IMG/VR virus record: IMGVR_UViG_3300042905_002991
Coordinates: 1 to 64,000 of that record
Strand: one strand, 5' to 3'
DNA: 64,000 bases
From: a virus
Shown piece after piece: positions 1 through 7,685 of this stretch. Below the pieces are notes generated by a model. The model saw only the letters and a program-made list of their open reading frames with translations, searched no databases and had not been told where the DNA came from. The number at the start of each line of letters is the position of its first letter. Positions within the stretch are counted from its first letter, which is position 1. Position numbers and translations under genes: made by a program.

Positions 1-116
1 AACACCAACATTACAGGTGGTGCTGATGCAGGAACCCAAAGAAAAAATGTGTTGACGAGAGCGAATGCGGCGAATAAAAGAATAATAATCAATACTTTTA
101 GATCATCTTTATGCAT
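1..116 (-). CDS. Small membrane protein, 3' end outside window
   Basis: Partial reading frame that starts with ATG at 116 and is still open at the window edge after 38 codons. It begins MHKDDLKVLIIILLFAAF and continues through a hydrophobic run (residues about 7-26), so a single N-terminal membrane segment is likely. A GGAG ribosome-binding site lies 7 bases before the ATG, which is the main reason to accept it. No family is recognised. It follows the DsbA-like gene after a 101-base gap. Confidence 0.55.
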   Translation of the reverse strand, partial: MHKDDLKVLIIILLFAAFALVNTFFLWVPASAPPVMLV

Positions 117-217
117 AATATAACTCCGAAGAGAAGATGGGGTGGGGAAGGTGAACTCCCACGGCGAGCAGTCTGGCGGATAGTGCCGTCAACTTAGAGT
201 ATTGCACCCCAATATTT
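117..217 (-). other. Intergenic structured stretch
   Basis: Non-coding gap between the DsbA-like gene and the small membrane-protein gene. Read on the minus strand, a GGGGTG block and a CACCCC block about 65 bases apart could close one long-range stem, with smaller GC-rich inverted segments between. The size is tRNA-like, but no credible D-arm, anticodon arm or T-arm could be drawn. It may be a transcription-termination or mRNA-processing structure. The function is not known. Confidence 0.3.
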
Positions 218-457
218 TTATTTAGCCACGTTTTCGTAAATGGTTTGGAAATCGCTCTGCTCTGCGACTTCTTCCTCATAATTACGTTTGTGGTAAACAC
301 GCGCCAGTTTACGAGCCAACTTCTTTGGAATCTCACATTCGTCTTGCATCTTCTGAAGAATGTCTTTAATCAGATCACGTTCAGCCTCAATACGAGTGAG
401 TGAGTTGGAGATTTCTTGAAGGCATCCCAATACCTTTACTTTATCAAGTGCCATCAT
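218..457 (-). CDS. dsbA: DsbA-like dsDNA-binding protein
   Basis: A 79-residue, charged, mostly helical protein. The stretch IKDILQKMQDECEIPKKLA followed by RVYHKRN resembles T4 DsbA, a small double-stranded DNA-binding protein (89 residues) that binds near late promoters. The C-terminal part, with an acidic segment and a final YENVAK, also fits. The first ATG overlaps the gp45 stop by one base; a second ATG three bases later is better spaced (7 bases) from the GGAG ribosome-binding site and may be the true start. Its place directly after the sliding clamp, which activates late transcription in T4, suits the assignment. The match was made by eye. Confidence 0.55.
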   Translation of the reverse strand: MMALDKVKVLGCLQEISNSLTRIEAERDLIKDILQKMQDECEIPKKLARKLARVYHKRNYEEEVAEQSDFQTIYENVAK

Positions 458-1131
458 TATTCTCCGAAAGTTGAACTTGCGGCTTCAATCGCAATGTAAT
501 AGGTGATGTCAACAGTTTTGTGCTTAAATCGAGCAAGACCTTTCTTGGCAATTGCAACGTCATACGAACCTTCAAGTAACTTGAAGTTTTCGACCTTCAT
601 CACAACTTTGAATTCCTTACCATTCTCAGCAGTACCAATTTCAATCTTGGACTGATCAGCAGAATCATCCTTCACGTCTGTAGCAATGAAGTGAATTGTG
701 GAACCATCGCTTTCAAACACGAAGTTGGGCGAACCAGAGATGCCAGCACTCTTACGCATCCAATCAAGATCTTCTTGCGAAAGACTGAATGAACAATCAG
801 GCTCACCAAACGTGATTGCCTTCTCAGGTGGAGTTACAATAACTTTCGGCGAGCAATACTTGATGTAATCAGACTTCTTGTTTGCACTAATATTGAGTTT
901 GTCATCGTCAAACGACAACTCGGCATCCTTGTACAAAGATACCTTTGCCAAAAGTTTGTTCAAATCATAAAGAGCGAACTCTTTTGGAAAACTCTCACCA
1001 ACAGTTGCTTCAACGAAGATTGTCTTGAGTGGAGAAATAGTTTTCAAAGTATTGCCAGACTTGAACTGCAAACTTTGATTAATGCCTGAAAAGTTTTTCA
1101 GGACTTGCACAGTATCATCAGAAAGTTTCAT
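457..1131 (-). CDS. 45: Sliding clamp, DNA polymerase accessory protein gp45
   Basis: About 224 residues (T4 gp45 has 228), starting MKLSDDTVQVLKNFSGIN, which parallels the T4 start MKLSKDTTALLKNFATIN. The clamp forms a trimeric ring that tethers the phage polymerase and, with gp55 and gp33, activates late promoters. Later landmarks also fit: ALYDLNKLL, and a C-terminal YYIAIEAASSTFGE like YVVALEADSTHDF of T4. The reading frame extends 60 bases further upstream, but the ATG at 1131 is chosen for this T4-like N-terminus and a GAGG site nine bases before it. The start overlaps the end of gene 1 by 14 bases. A perfect sigma70-like promoter lies just upstream, inside gene 1. Confidence 0.93.
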   Translation of the reverse strand: MKLSDDTVQVLKNFSGINQSLQFKSGNTLKTISPLKTIFVEATVGESFPKEFALYDLNKLLAKVSLYKDAELSFDDDKLNISANKKSDYIKYCSPKVIVTPPEKAITFGEPDCSFSLSQEDLDWMRKSAGISGSPNFVFESDGSTIHFIATDVKDDSADQSKIEIGTAENGKEFKVVMKVENFKLLEGSYDVAIAKKGLARFKHKTVDITYYIAIEAASSTFGE

Positions 1132-1786
1132 AATTAACGACCTCATTTGCTTCAACACGATTATTATATAACGAATCAACCAACTTGTCAACTCTCACAG
1201 TCAACTCATCCAACGAACAATTATTATCCATCACAATATCATAATGCGAACCAATCCAAGCCCATTCACTGAAATGAATTTCTGGATATGCATTGCGCAT
1301 TATTTCTTGTTTGTTATAAAGATTGCATTCACGAGCAAGACTATACCACTCAGGATCATCACCACGACGAACGCGAATAACTTTGCCACCTGATTTTACG
1401 ATTGCATCAATTTCATTTGGGAAACGAACATCAGCAATCACATAGTTATTCCATGGTGCTTGTTCGCAGCGTCGCATCACAGTATGAACCCAGAGGTCAG
1501 GGTGAAATACATCACGACCTGCCTCTGTGCCCATTAGTTGGAGAGCCAATCTTGGTGAAAACTCACAACCGAATTTTTCTGACCACCACTTATCTGGCTG
1601 CTCACGCCATGCTCTAGATCCTGGAGTGTCACCTTCAAGCATGGAACGATTCCAACCGAAGATCGTGGCACAGGCGTCTTTGACGCTATTCGCATAACTC
1701 TCTTTGACGAAATCATGACGATCCACCAAGAGATCTGCAACTGTGCCTTTACCTGCTCCAATAAAGCCAACTAAACCTACAATCAT
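1118..1786 (-). CDS. 1: Deoxynucleoside monophosphate kinase gp1
   Basis: A 222-residue P-loop kinase of the T4 gene 1 family, which phosphorylates dNMPs, including modified ones, to dNDPs for phage DNA synthesis. The N-terminal P-loop GFIGAGKGT is at residues 7-15. Conserved segments include LQLMGTEAGRDVFHPDLWV and YVIADVRFPNEI. It sits between the glycosyltransferase of the DNA-modification island and gp45. The end of the gene carries the gp45 promoter. In T4 gp1 also accepts hydroxymethyl-dCMP; whether this copy handles a modified nucleotide cannot be read from sequence. Confidence 0.88.
   Translation of the reverse strand: MIVGLVGFIGAGKGTVADLLVDRHDFVKESYANSVKDACATIFGWNRSMLEGDTPGSRAWREQPDKWWSEKFGCEFSPRLALQLMGTEAGRDVFHPDLWVHTVMRRCEQAPWNNYVIADVRFPNEIDAIVKSGGKVIRVRRGDDPEWYSLARECNLYNKQEIMRNAYPEIHFSEWAWIGSHYDIVMDNNCSLDELTVRVDKLVDSLYNNRVEANEVVNYETF
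1163..1191 (-). promoter_or_regulatory. Sigma70-like promoter for gp45
   Basis: On the minus strand, TTGACA (1191-1186) and TATAAT (1168-1163) are separated by exactly 17 bases, a perfect consensus. It lies inside the 3' end of gene 1 and predicts a transcript starting about 25 bases before the gp45 ATG, so the clamp gene can be expressed independently of the modification operon. Confidence 0.8.
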
Positions 1787-1801
1787 AACAAAATCTCTTT
1801 A

Positions 1802-2641
1802 TTAAAGAGAACCGACCCAATTGGCAACTGCAGGCATATCACCAGTGAATGCATAAGTGCCGATATGATGTGTTTTCATCCATGGGCAGAGCCAAATTTT
1901 ACCACCAAGATGACGCCACCACTGGCAGAACATATAATCTTCAGACAAGTAGCGATCTGATCCACCAACTTCCTTCTCAATACCATCCATCATGACCACA
2001 CGCTTGCGATCAATGACGGTATCGAAATAGGCGTGAATGTATCGCTTACCATCGAAGTTGGCTTGACCAACATGGTCTGGACGATAACTAAACTCAGGAT
2101 AGGCTTCTTTAAATTTATCAAAGACTTCACGTTTGACGAGCATGAAGCCAGTACCAATTTCAAGAACTTCAATTGGTTCAGCAACAGAGAATTTTTCAGT
2201 GCCTGGTGCTGGATTGAATACGAAATCACCAGCAACCTTTTCCATTTCAAGAGGCTCAATGTCAGGATGACGCTTCACAGCTTCCTTCACAGCACCCCAC
2301 TTAATGGATTTCTTTGGATATGGACCACCAATAACATCCTTATCAAGAGCAAGCAATGCAACAACATCACGCGGATCAAAATGAATATCAGCGTCGATGA
2401 ATAAGAGATGAGTGTAACCTTCTGCACGAAGGAATTCATCTACAAGATAATTGCGAGCGCGAGTGATAAGAGATTCATTGAAGATGAAAGAGAAACGAAC
2501 TTCAATGCCATATTGAGCGCACAATGCTTGCAAGTCTAAACAAGACTTCAAATACATACCATGCGCCATACCACCGTACATCGGAGTTGCGACAAAGAGT
2601 TTGTTTTTGCGCAAATCCTCAACCTTAACTTCTAACTGCAT
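1802..2641 (-). CDS. GT-A-type glycosyltransferase of the modification island
   Basis: A 279-residue protein with a GT-A-like layout: an N-terminal nucleotide-binding strand (KLFVATPMYGG, about residue 14), the metal-binding motif FIDADIHFDP (about 80-89), GTGFMLVKREVF in the middle, an acidic SEDYMFCQWW motif where the catalytic acid usually lies, and a late HHIGTYAF. No signal peptide or membrane segment is seen. It directly follows the P-loop kinase and precedes gene 1. That position suggests sugar transfer to modified DNA bases, since GT-A enzymes occur in phage base-modification operons, but a protein or surface glycan acceptor cannot be excluded. The start is supported by GGAG nine bases upstream. 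Confidence 0.65.
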   Translation of the reverse strand: MQLEVKVEDLRKNKLFVATPMYGGMAHGMYLKSCLDLQALCAQYGIEVRFSFIFNESLITRARNYLVDEFLRAEGYTHLLFIDADIHFDPRDVVALLALDKDVIGGPYPKKSIKWGAVKEAVKRHPDIEPLEMEKVAGDFVFNPAPGTEKFSVAEPIEVLEIGTGFMLVKREVFDKFKEAYPEFSYRPDHVGQANFDGKRYIHAYFDTVIDRKRVVMMDGIEKEVGGSDRYLSEDYMFCQWWRHLGGKIWLCPWMKTHHIGTYAFTGDMPAVANWVGSL

Positions 2642-2643
2642 AA

Positions 2644-3225
2644 TTATTCACTCCAGTTGTAAAATTTTCTAATATGATCAATAATCTTAGACTGATCATC
2701 GAGATTTTCGTTGACCATTGTCTCTATATAGTCCATGAGTGTCAGCGACCCCATGATATTCGAGATTTTAGTCTTACGAGAATTTTTGAATTTGTCATCT
2801 TGATCATCTTTGCGATCAATGTGACGTTGATCAAGAGTGCTATCCTTGACTGTAAGGATTAGAATCTTGAAATCATTTGGGAATAGTTCAGAAAGGCGAT
2901 CAAGCATTTTGCCATTGAACAAACGATCACCTTCGAAGATCACATTTACACTATGACCATCTGCATTTGATTCATATGCAAGATTACTAAAGAACGCAGT
3001 AGCATCTGGTTGAACTGCCATTGACAAACGATCAGTGCCCTGGAACACATTACCATCATTCACATACTTGCCAAGAATATAAAGATTCAGTTTCTTGGAA
3101 TACATTGCATCAAGAAGTTTCTCTGGCTTCGAAGTAACCCAATCATCAGCCATGGAAATCAATTTAAACATCAAAGTGGTTTTGCCAGTTGCTGGCTCAC
3201 CACCCATAGCAATCACTCTTACCAT
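2644..3225 (-). CDS. P-loop kinase, probable 5-hydroxymethyl-pyrimidine DNA kinase
   Basis: A 193-residue P-loop kinase. The Walker A motif GGEPATGKTT is at residues 8-17; FEGDRLFNGK lies in the middle, and a basic lid-like segment DQRHIDRKDDQ follows. Phages with hypermodified thymine encode P-loop kinases that phosphorylate 5-hydroxymethyluracil in DNA, making the leaving group for an amino acid:DNA transferase. Here the gene follows such a transferase-like gene with a 7-base overlap, which is the main basis for the call. A GGAGG site five bases before the ATG fixes the start. A generic nucleotide kinase is the alternative. Confidence 0.62.
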   Translation of the reverse strand: MVRVIAMGGEPATGKTTLMFKLISMADDWVTSKPEKLLDAMYSKKLNLYILGKYVNDGNVFQGTDRLSMAVQPDATAFFSNLAYESNADGHSVNVIFEGDRLFNGKMLDRLSELFPNDFKILILTVKDSTLDQRHIDRKDDQDDKFKNSRKTKISNIMGSLTLMDYIETMVNENLDDQSKIIDHIRKFYNWSE

Positions 3226-4244
3226 AATGCCTCCAAACCTTCTTTCACTGGTTGTTCATCATCGAACATCCAATCCATTCGTTCTATTCTACCTGTTCTT
3301 AAGAAATAAGTAAACTTTTCTTTGTTGATTGTATTTCTCGGAGCAAGTCTGAGATCAAGAGTTTCATTTCTTGCTTGCCACAAAACATTCCATTCAATAC
3401 CAGTCCAACCGTCGCCTTCTGCTTGATTGATTTCTTCAGACTGGCGATCAAGATAATAACCAAGATATCGACCATGATGTTCACGAAAGATTTTCTTGAA
3501 TGAGCAAAGGCAAGTCTCCATCGTGAAGAAATCGATTTGATTGCTCAGTTGAGGGAATCGAGATCTGGTTTCCTCAAGAATTTCTTTGGCATGGCTTTCA
3601 AGGTCTGCGCATTCCCCAGAAGTGAGTTTAACATCATATTTGTCATCTTGCCCGAGGGCGAGATGCAGACCATTACGATGAGAGCGAGAGCCTGCAAAAT
3701 CGTCAAGCATGAGGCTGTCAGGTACACAAGCAATGCCAGCAGTATGAACAAGATGCTGAAGGTAAAACCAAGTGGAATAGCGACCAAATTTGTGAAGAGA
3801 AGTTTTAAGATTATTCCAAAGATTGTGGAAAGATTGCGTTTCGTTGTCGCCATAATAATTTTCTAGAACCTCACGTTGAGTTTTCTTGCCAATAAACTTT
3901 TGGTAAGATGCGAACATGGCAGGCAAGTGACCTTTGTTCCACTTTGTATCAACTTGGTATCTGAGTCTTTTGTAGTTGTGACTATTCCACCATTCGATAC
4001 GATCAACGGTAGCAAGTTCATAGTCTGGGAATTCATTTTTTAGAACCCATGCAGTTGGCAATTGATAGGTGTTACCATAAAGCCATGCAAGCCAGAGTTT
4101 TTCCTCATCATTGTGTTCGTATCGACGGTGGAGATAGTTTGTCATCCATACCGCTGGATCGCAGTCGCCAAACTGCATCGACCACGCATACCAGCGGATG
4201 AATGACTCGCGCCTCTCTTTAGTTGTTGAACGCAGGGAGGACAT
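3219..4244 (-). CDS. Alpha-glutamyl/putrescinyl thymine pyrophosphorylase-like amino acid:DNA transferase
   Basis: A 341-residue, Trp/Tyr-rich soluble protein resembling the aGPT-PPlase family, whose members replace the phosphate on a modified thymine in phage DNA with an amino acid or polyamine. Visible landmarks are GRYSTWFYLQHL (about 154-165), SLMLDDFAGSRSHRNGLHLA (about 178-197, with the SRSHRN core) and, near residue 245, CLCSFKKIFRE followed by GRYLGYYLDR. It overlaps the ParB-like gene upstream (26 bases) and the kinase downstream (7 bases), so the three are probably translated together. The ATG at 4244 has no obvious ribosome-binding site, consistent with coupling. The clade assignment is from memory of the family. 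Confidence 0.65.
   Translation of the reverse strand: MSSLRSTTKERRESFIRWYAWSMQFGDCDPAVWMTNYLHRRYEHNDEEKLWLAWLYGNTYQLPTAWVLKNEFPDYELATVDRIEWWNSHNYKRLRYQVDTKWNKGHLPAMFASYQKFIGKKTQREVLENYYGDNETQSFHNLWNNLKTSLHKFGRYSTWFYLQHLVHTAGIACVPDSLMLDDFAGSRSHRNGLHLALGQDDKYDVKLTSGECADLESHAKEILEETRSRFPQLSNQIDFFTMETCLCSFKKIFREHHGRYLGYYLDRQSEEINQAEGDGWTGIEWNVLWQARNETLDLRLAPRNTINKEKFTYFLRTGRIERMDWMFDDEQPVKEGLEALW
3286..3314 (-). promoter_or_regulatory. Sigma70-like promoter inside the transferase gene
   Basis: Minus-strand TTTACT (3314-3309), a 17-base spacer and TAGAAT (3291-3286). The same TTTACT box and 17-base spacer recur at three other promoters here. It lies in the 3' end of the aGPT-PPlase-like gene and would drive the kinase, glycosyltransferase and gene 1. 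The -10 box is one base off consensus. Confidence 0.55.
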
Positions 4245-5532
4245 CAACAGTTACATCAAGTTGCATATATTGAATCATATCACGAAGTTTGTCAATGTGC
4301 TTTTCTTGATCATCAATAGCCAATTCATTCTTGCTCTTGAAATACAAAACAATAGCACCCTTTTTCTTTTTCATATTGTACATTCTGTGAACGATATAAC
4401 CAAGGGCAACAGCATGTTCTGCCTTCGAAGCAGTTGCATGAATCGCTGCAACACCTTTCAACTCATACTTCTTCACTTTGTAGTTGTTCAAGAAATTGTC
4501 ATCATAGGCAATCAAATTGTCTTGATACTTTAAAGCATTTTGTTGAGTTGCAAAATCGTTCATAATAGAACGAAACAAACCATTGAGTTTTTTCTTGTCT
4601 TCAGTGATCAACGAGAATCGTTCATAAATCAATTCACGAGCACTGTCGACCTGAAGCGGATCAGAAAGATCAAATCCTTCGCTCACCAAGAAGTTATTGA
4701 TATTTCTCTTGATGTCACCATCTGTATTGGTTTTACGAACAATAAAGTCCTCTTTATTTTCTAAAAGACCAAACAGATCATAGTTGGCATTACGAGTTTT
4801 CTCATCAGCACCAAACTCAGTTTCATTTATATAGACAACAGGAATCTCTTTGAGCGCAGTTCTCGAAACTGCCTCAAGGCGATTATTCCCATTGAGAATG
4901 GTATATACAATTTTGTTTTTATGACGAGAAACAACGACAACTACAGGATCTTTCATCAACCAATCCCAAGCATCTTTGGGGTTTTGATCAAACCGAGATT
5001 TGATCTTACGAACATGGTTAACGTCAATCTGTTCAACGCGAATTTGATTTCTCTTATATGCGTGAACAGTTTTGACAGGTTCAAGAACAACTTTGTATTG
5101 ACCTGACTTTATCGCTTCATGAATTGTTGTTACAGTTGTTTTGTCTTGAACAAAGCGGTCAGTTGGCTTGATGCCTTCAGAACGACCCTCAATCCAATCT
5201 ACGAGTGTTTGCTTATGTTCTTCAGTTAGCAATGACTCATCAATGCAATGCGCATTGTTTGATTTATTGTAGAACATATTTTTGTTCCAAGACATGCCAT
5301 AATCAAGACCAAACCACTCAAGTGTTTGAGCGATATCGTCTTCATGCGCACTACCTTCGAACAATAAAGACTTTTCAAGTTTACCCTTGTAAAAGTCGTC
5401 CCAGAACTGGGCACTAGAGATTGAAGAAATATAATCTAACTTATCGGTTTTGGGGGACTTATAACCAATGTTCATCATCCCATTTTCAATGTTACGAAAA
5501 CCATAAACATAACACACTTTACTAGTCAACAT
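4219..5532 (-). CDS. ParB-like protein with GIY-YIG-like N-terminus
   Basis: About 437 residues. The N-terminus (CYVYGFRNIENG then NIGYKS, residues 7-26) resembles a GIY-YIG nuclease core, although the second triplet is NIG rather than YIG. The middle contains a ParB/sulfiredoxin-type motif, YTILNGNNRLEAV (about 210-222, core N-G-N-N-R), preceded by RVEQIDVNHVRKI. ParB-like domains occur repeatedly in phage DNA-modification operons. The C-terminal third, which includes KKKKGAIVLYFKSK, is unassigned. The ATG at 5532 is chosen because AAGGAG lies six bases before it; an in-frame TTG at 5550 would add six residues. It opens the second half of the modification island behind its own promoter. DNA cleavage, nicking or target recognition are all possible. 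Confidence 0.6.
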   Translation of the reverse strand: MLTSKVCYVYGFRNIENGMMNIGYKSPKTDKLDYISSISSAQFWDDFYKGKLEKSLLFEGSAHEDDIAQTLEWFGLDYGMSWNKNMFYNKSNNAHCIDESLLTEEHKQTLVDWIEGRSEGIKPTDRFVQDKTTVTTIHEAIKSGQYKVVLEPVKTVHAYKRNQIRVEQIDVNHVRKIKSRFDQNPKDAWDWLMKDPVVVVVSRHKNKIVYTILNGNNRLEAVSRTALKEIPVVYINETEFGADEKTRNANYDLFGLLENKEDFIVRKTNTDGDIKRNINNFLVSEGFDLSDPLQVDSARELIYERFSLITEDKKKLNGLFRSIMNDFATQQNALKYQDNLIAYDDNFLNNYKVKKYELKGVAAIHATASKAEHAVALGYIVHRMYNMKKKKGAIVLYFKSKNELAIDDQEKHIDKLRDMIQYMQLDVTVDVLPAFNN

Positions 5533-5602
5533 ATCAAACTCCTTCGGCAAATAACATTATGCCATATAAGGTTAAATTGTCACCACTATTAGCGACAGAT
5601 AT

Positions 5603-5631
5603 ATTATAGGTTATCTAATCGCAAAAGTAAA
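5603..5631 (-). promoter_or_regulatory. Sigma70-like promoter for the ParB-AADT-kinase block
   Basis: Minus-strand TTTACT (5631-5626), a 17-base spacer and consensus TATAAT (5608-5603) in the gap between the GNAT and ParB-like genes. It predicts a leader of about 65 bases before the ATG at 5532. Confidence 0.7.
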
Positions 5632-5639
5632 CAGCAATT

Positions 5640-6146
5640 TTAATAAACTTGCACACATCCACCTTTACCCTTTTTATACACTGCTGCATGTATAACAGGA
5701 TCATTCAGATCATAGATTCCATCGGCGAAATTCTTGCCATTAATCTTGAACATACTCAGCGAACATCCACTTTTCTGTTTTCCCAAGAATTTGAATCCCA
5801 TGGATTCATAGAATACGACTGCATCAGGCTCTGCTGAAACGCGATAGTAACTGGTGCCAAGACCTTGTGCGCGATCAAGAGAGTCTTGAGTGAGTAATCT
5901 TGCAACACCCTTACGTCTATGTTTCGCAAACGTATGAAGCAATTGTAGATTGAAGACATATGGAGTTTTCTTAGATCGTGTCGTGATAATCGCGCCAGCC
6001 AACTCTCCGCCGTCCCAACACCCAATACAGTACTGCCATTGTTCCTGCATGTCAGCCTTTGCCACAAAAGTCTTGGCAAAAGAGTCTGCTTTATCTTCAG
6101 TGATATGCGCGACGAATTCATCGCGACTTGTATCACGCAGCCTCAT
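5640..6146 (-). CDS. GNAT-family N-acetyltransferase
   Basis: About 168 residues with a GNAT fold pattern: a GAIITT strand, LQLLHTFAKHRRKGVARLL (acetyl-CoA loop of the R/Q-x-x-G-x-A type, RRKGVA) and the C-terminal YESMGFKFLGK motif. It would transfer an acyl group to an amine. Such enzymes occur in phage base-modification and amidoligase operons, where they could cap an amine added to a base. The longer frame begins at 6212, but that start would overlap the amidoligase gene by 80 bases; the ATG at 6146 (MRLRDTSRDEF) overlaps by only 14 and is preferred. The true substrate is unknown. Confidence 0.75.
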   Translation of the reverse strand: MRLRDTSRDEFVAHITEDKADSFAKTFVAKADMQEQWQYCIGCWDGGELAGAIITTRSKKTPYVFNLQLLHTFAKHRRKGVARLLTQDSLDRAQGLGTSYYRVSAEPDAVVFYESMGFKFLGKQKSGCSLSMFKINGKNFADGIYDLNDPVIHAAVYKKGKGGCVQVY

Positions 6147-7005
6147 GGAACTCGCGTTTCTTTTCTCCACGTTCCTTTGGATATTTGGTTTGCTGCCATC
6201 CATGATATTCATCCAAATTCCACTTAAATGGTGGAAATTTATAATCAGATTCAGAAAGAATTTCCTTCACTGAGGGACCCTGGTTCAGTGCTGAGTCGAC
6301 GAACTTTTCCACGAATCGAAACTGAGATTCCATTTCCTCACGTTTAGTTGTGGAACGGAAGCAGCGAAACTCAATCGTACCAGTATGCTTCATGCAGTAA
6401 GTATTAATGGCAAATCTAAATGGTCGACCCATTGATACGCCATCTTTGCCAGCAGCATGTAATTTAATAAAATGATCAAAGTCAGTTGCAAGATTGATAA
6501 TGTTGTCGCACATATAGTCAGGCATTGGACGACCACCATCAAACTTCAAATACATCTTTGCGCCTTCTACTTGCTTCATCTCAGAAGTTTCATAGAATTG
6601 ATAACAGGCTTCAATGGTATCTTGTTGATTGTCTTTAATGTAAGCAATCAAACGCTTGAGTCCATCAATATCATTTTTCAATCCTGGAACAAAGACATGA
6701 ATATGTCCATGATTGACGCAGGAAGCAGTAGGCATATTGCCATACTCAATAAACATTTCTTTCAAACGCATGATACGATCAACTTGTTCCTGCCAAGTTT
6801 TAGTTGGCATCATATTGACTTCGCCGCCCATCCATGGCTCTTTGCCAAGTGGATCACAAGCACGATATTGAAATGGTGGATGAAGATTTACAATGTCTGT
6901 TTCAGCATATTCCCATTTGCCGAGAGTTGGGGGAATCTCCATACGACGATCAATATCACCCCATTCAATCTCAGCACCATATGTAAACGTTGACTTATCG
7001 TACAT
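6133..7005 (-). CDS. Amidoligase (COOH-NH2 ligase, glutamine-synthetase-like)
   Basis: About 290 residues matching the putative amidoligase family, an ATP-dependent glutamine-synthetase-like fold that joins a carboxyl and an amine. Visible landmarks: an N-terminal YGAEIEWGDID (Glu pair for metal/ATP), a central NHGHIHVFVPG (the family's HxHV strand) and GTIEFRCFRSTTKREEMESQ. These enzymes are often encoded beside a class II glutamine amidotransferase, which supplies ammonia; here that gene is immediately upstream and overlaps by 11 bases. The ATG at 7005 is chosen because AGGA lies eight bases before it; earlier in-frame ATGs exist. Amide formation on a DNA-linked amino acid is an inference from the neighbours. 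Confidence 0.78.
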   Translation of the reverse strand: MYDKSTFTYGAEIEWGDIDRRMEIPPTLGKWEYAETDIVNLHPPFQYRACDPLGKEPWMGGEVNMMPTKTWQEQVDRIMRLKEMFIEYGNMPTASCVNHGHIHVFVPGLKNDIDGLKRLIAYIKDNQQDTIEACYQFYETSEMKQVEGAKMYLKFDGGRPMPDYMCDNIINLATDFDHFIKLHAAGKDGVSMGRPFRFAINTYCMKHTGTIEFRCFRSTTKREEMESQFRFVEKFVDSALNQGPSVKEILSESDYKFPPFKWNLDEYHGWQQTKYPKERGEKKREFHEAA

Positions 7006-7684
7006 GCTGTAAATCCTTTGCATCATCAATCAAAACATAGTTCTTCTGAAAGATACCTTTGCCAATTGTGGTATAAAAGTTCATACCAATCTCAATAGGA
7101 TTTTTGAGGTCAGCACGAATTGCAATATCTTTCGTTGAAGTAATTATACCGCCATTTGGCAAAGAAGTAAAGTAAATTGGACGCTTACCGTTGCGATAGA
7201 AACGCAGTTTATTTTCTTTGTATAACTCAATTACAGCCATGGAAGCATTCTGAAACTCAAGTAATGGAGACTTCTTTGCCTCAAGAGTATGAAGGATCAA
7301 CTCACTGTCATTTCTGGTTTTGCATTTGTATCCATATAGACGTTCCCAGTTCTCTGGCATCTCTTGTGTGATCACGCCATTATGCACAATCGAAATATTC
7401 TCATTCCATAATGGCTGATTGAACTCAAGATCAGACGTAGAATATCGGCAGTGACCAATTAGATATAGATTGCCATCTTCATTCACACAATTGTTTAGAT
7501 CGAGTGATTCTAAAAACTGTGTGGCTGGTTTAGCCTCAATGCGAGTTTTAACTTCGCCATCACGCACCCAAGAAACACCAGTTGCATGTAATCCGCGAAT
7601 ACTAGACTCGCGAAAAACATCAGCAAGCATAATCAAGTCACGAGAACTTGGGTTCTCAATATAAGCACCAATGATTGCGCACAT
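6995..7684 (-). CDS. Class II (Ntn-type) glutamine amidotransferase
   Basis: A 229-residue single-domain glutaminase. The protein starts Met-Cys (MCAIIGAY), so removal of Met exposes the catalytic N-terminal cysteine typical of the class. Family motifs follow: RGLHATGVSW, IGHCRYST, and IVHNGVI, with NDSELI for the acidic position. It releases ammonia from glutamine for a partner ligase. With no synthetase domain of its own, the amidoligase encoded next door is the obvious partner. The ATG directly follows the TET/JBP stop (TAATATG), implying translational coupling. Confidence 0.85.
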   Translation of the reverse strand: MCAIIGAYIENPSSRDLIMLADVFRESSIRGLHATGVSWVRDGEVKTRIEAKPATQFLESLDLNNCVNEDGNLYLIGHCRYSTSDLEFNQPLWNENISIVHNGVITQEMPENWERLYGYKCKTRNDSELILHTLEAKKSPLLEFQNASMAVIELYKENKLRFYRNGKRPIYFTSLPNGGIITSTKDIAIRADLKNPIEIGMNFYTTIGKGIFQKNYVLIDDAKDLQHVR

Positions 7685-7685
7685 A

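Noticed and set aside
120-200. Possible tRNA gene between the DsbA-like and small membrane-protein genes
   Set aside because: The ends can pair like an acceptor stem, but no standard D-arm, anticodon loop or T-loop could be fitted on either strand.
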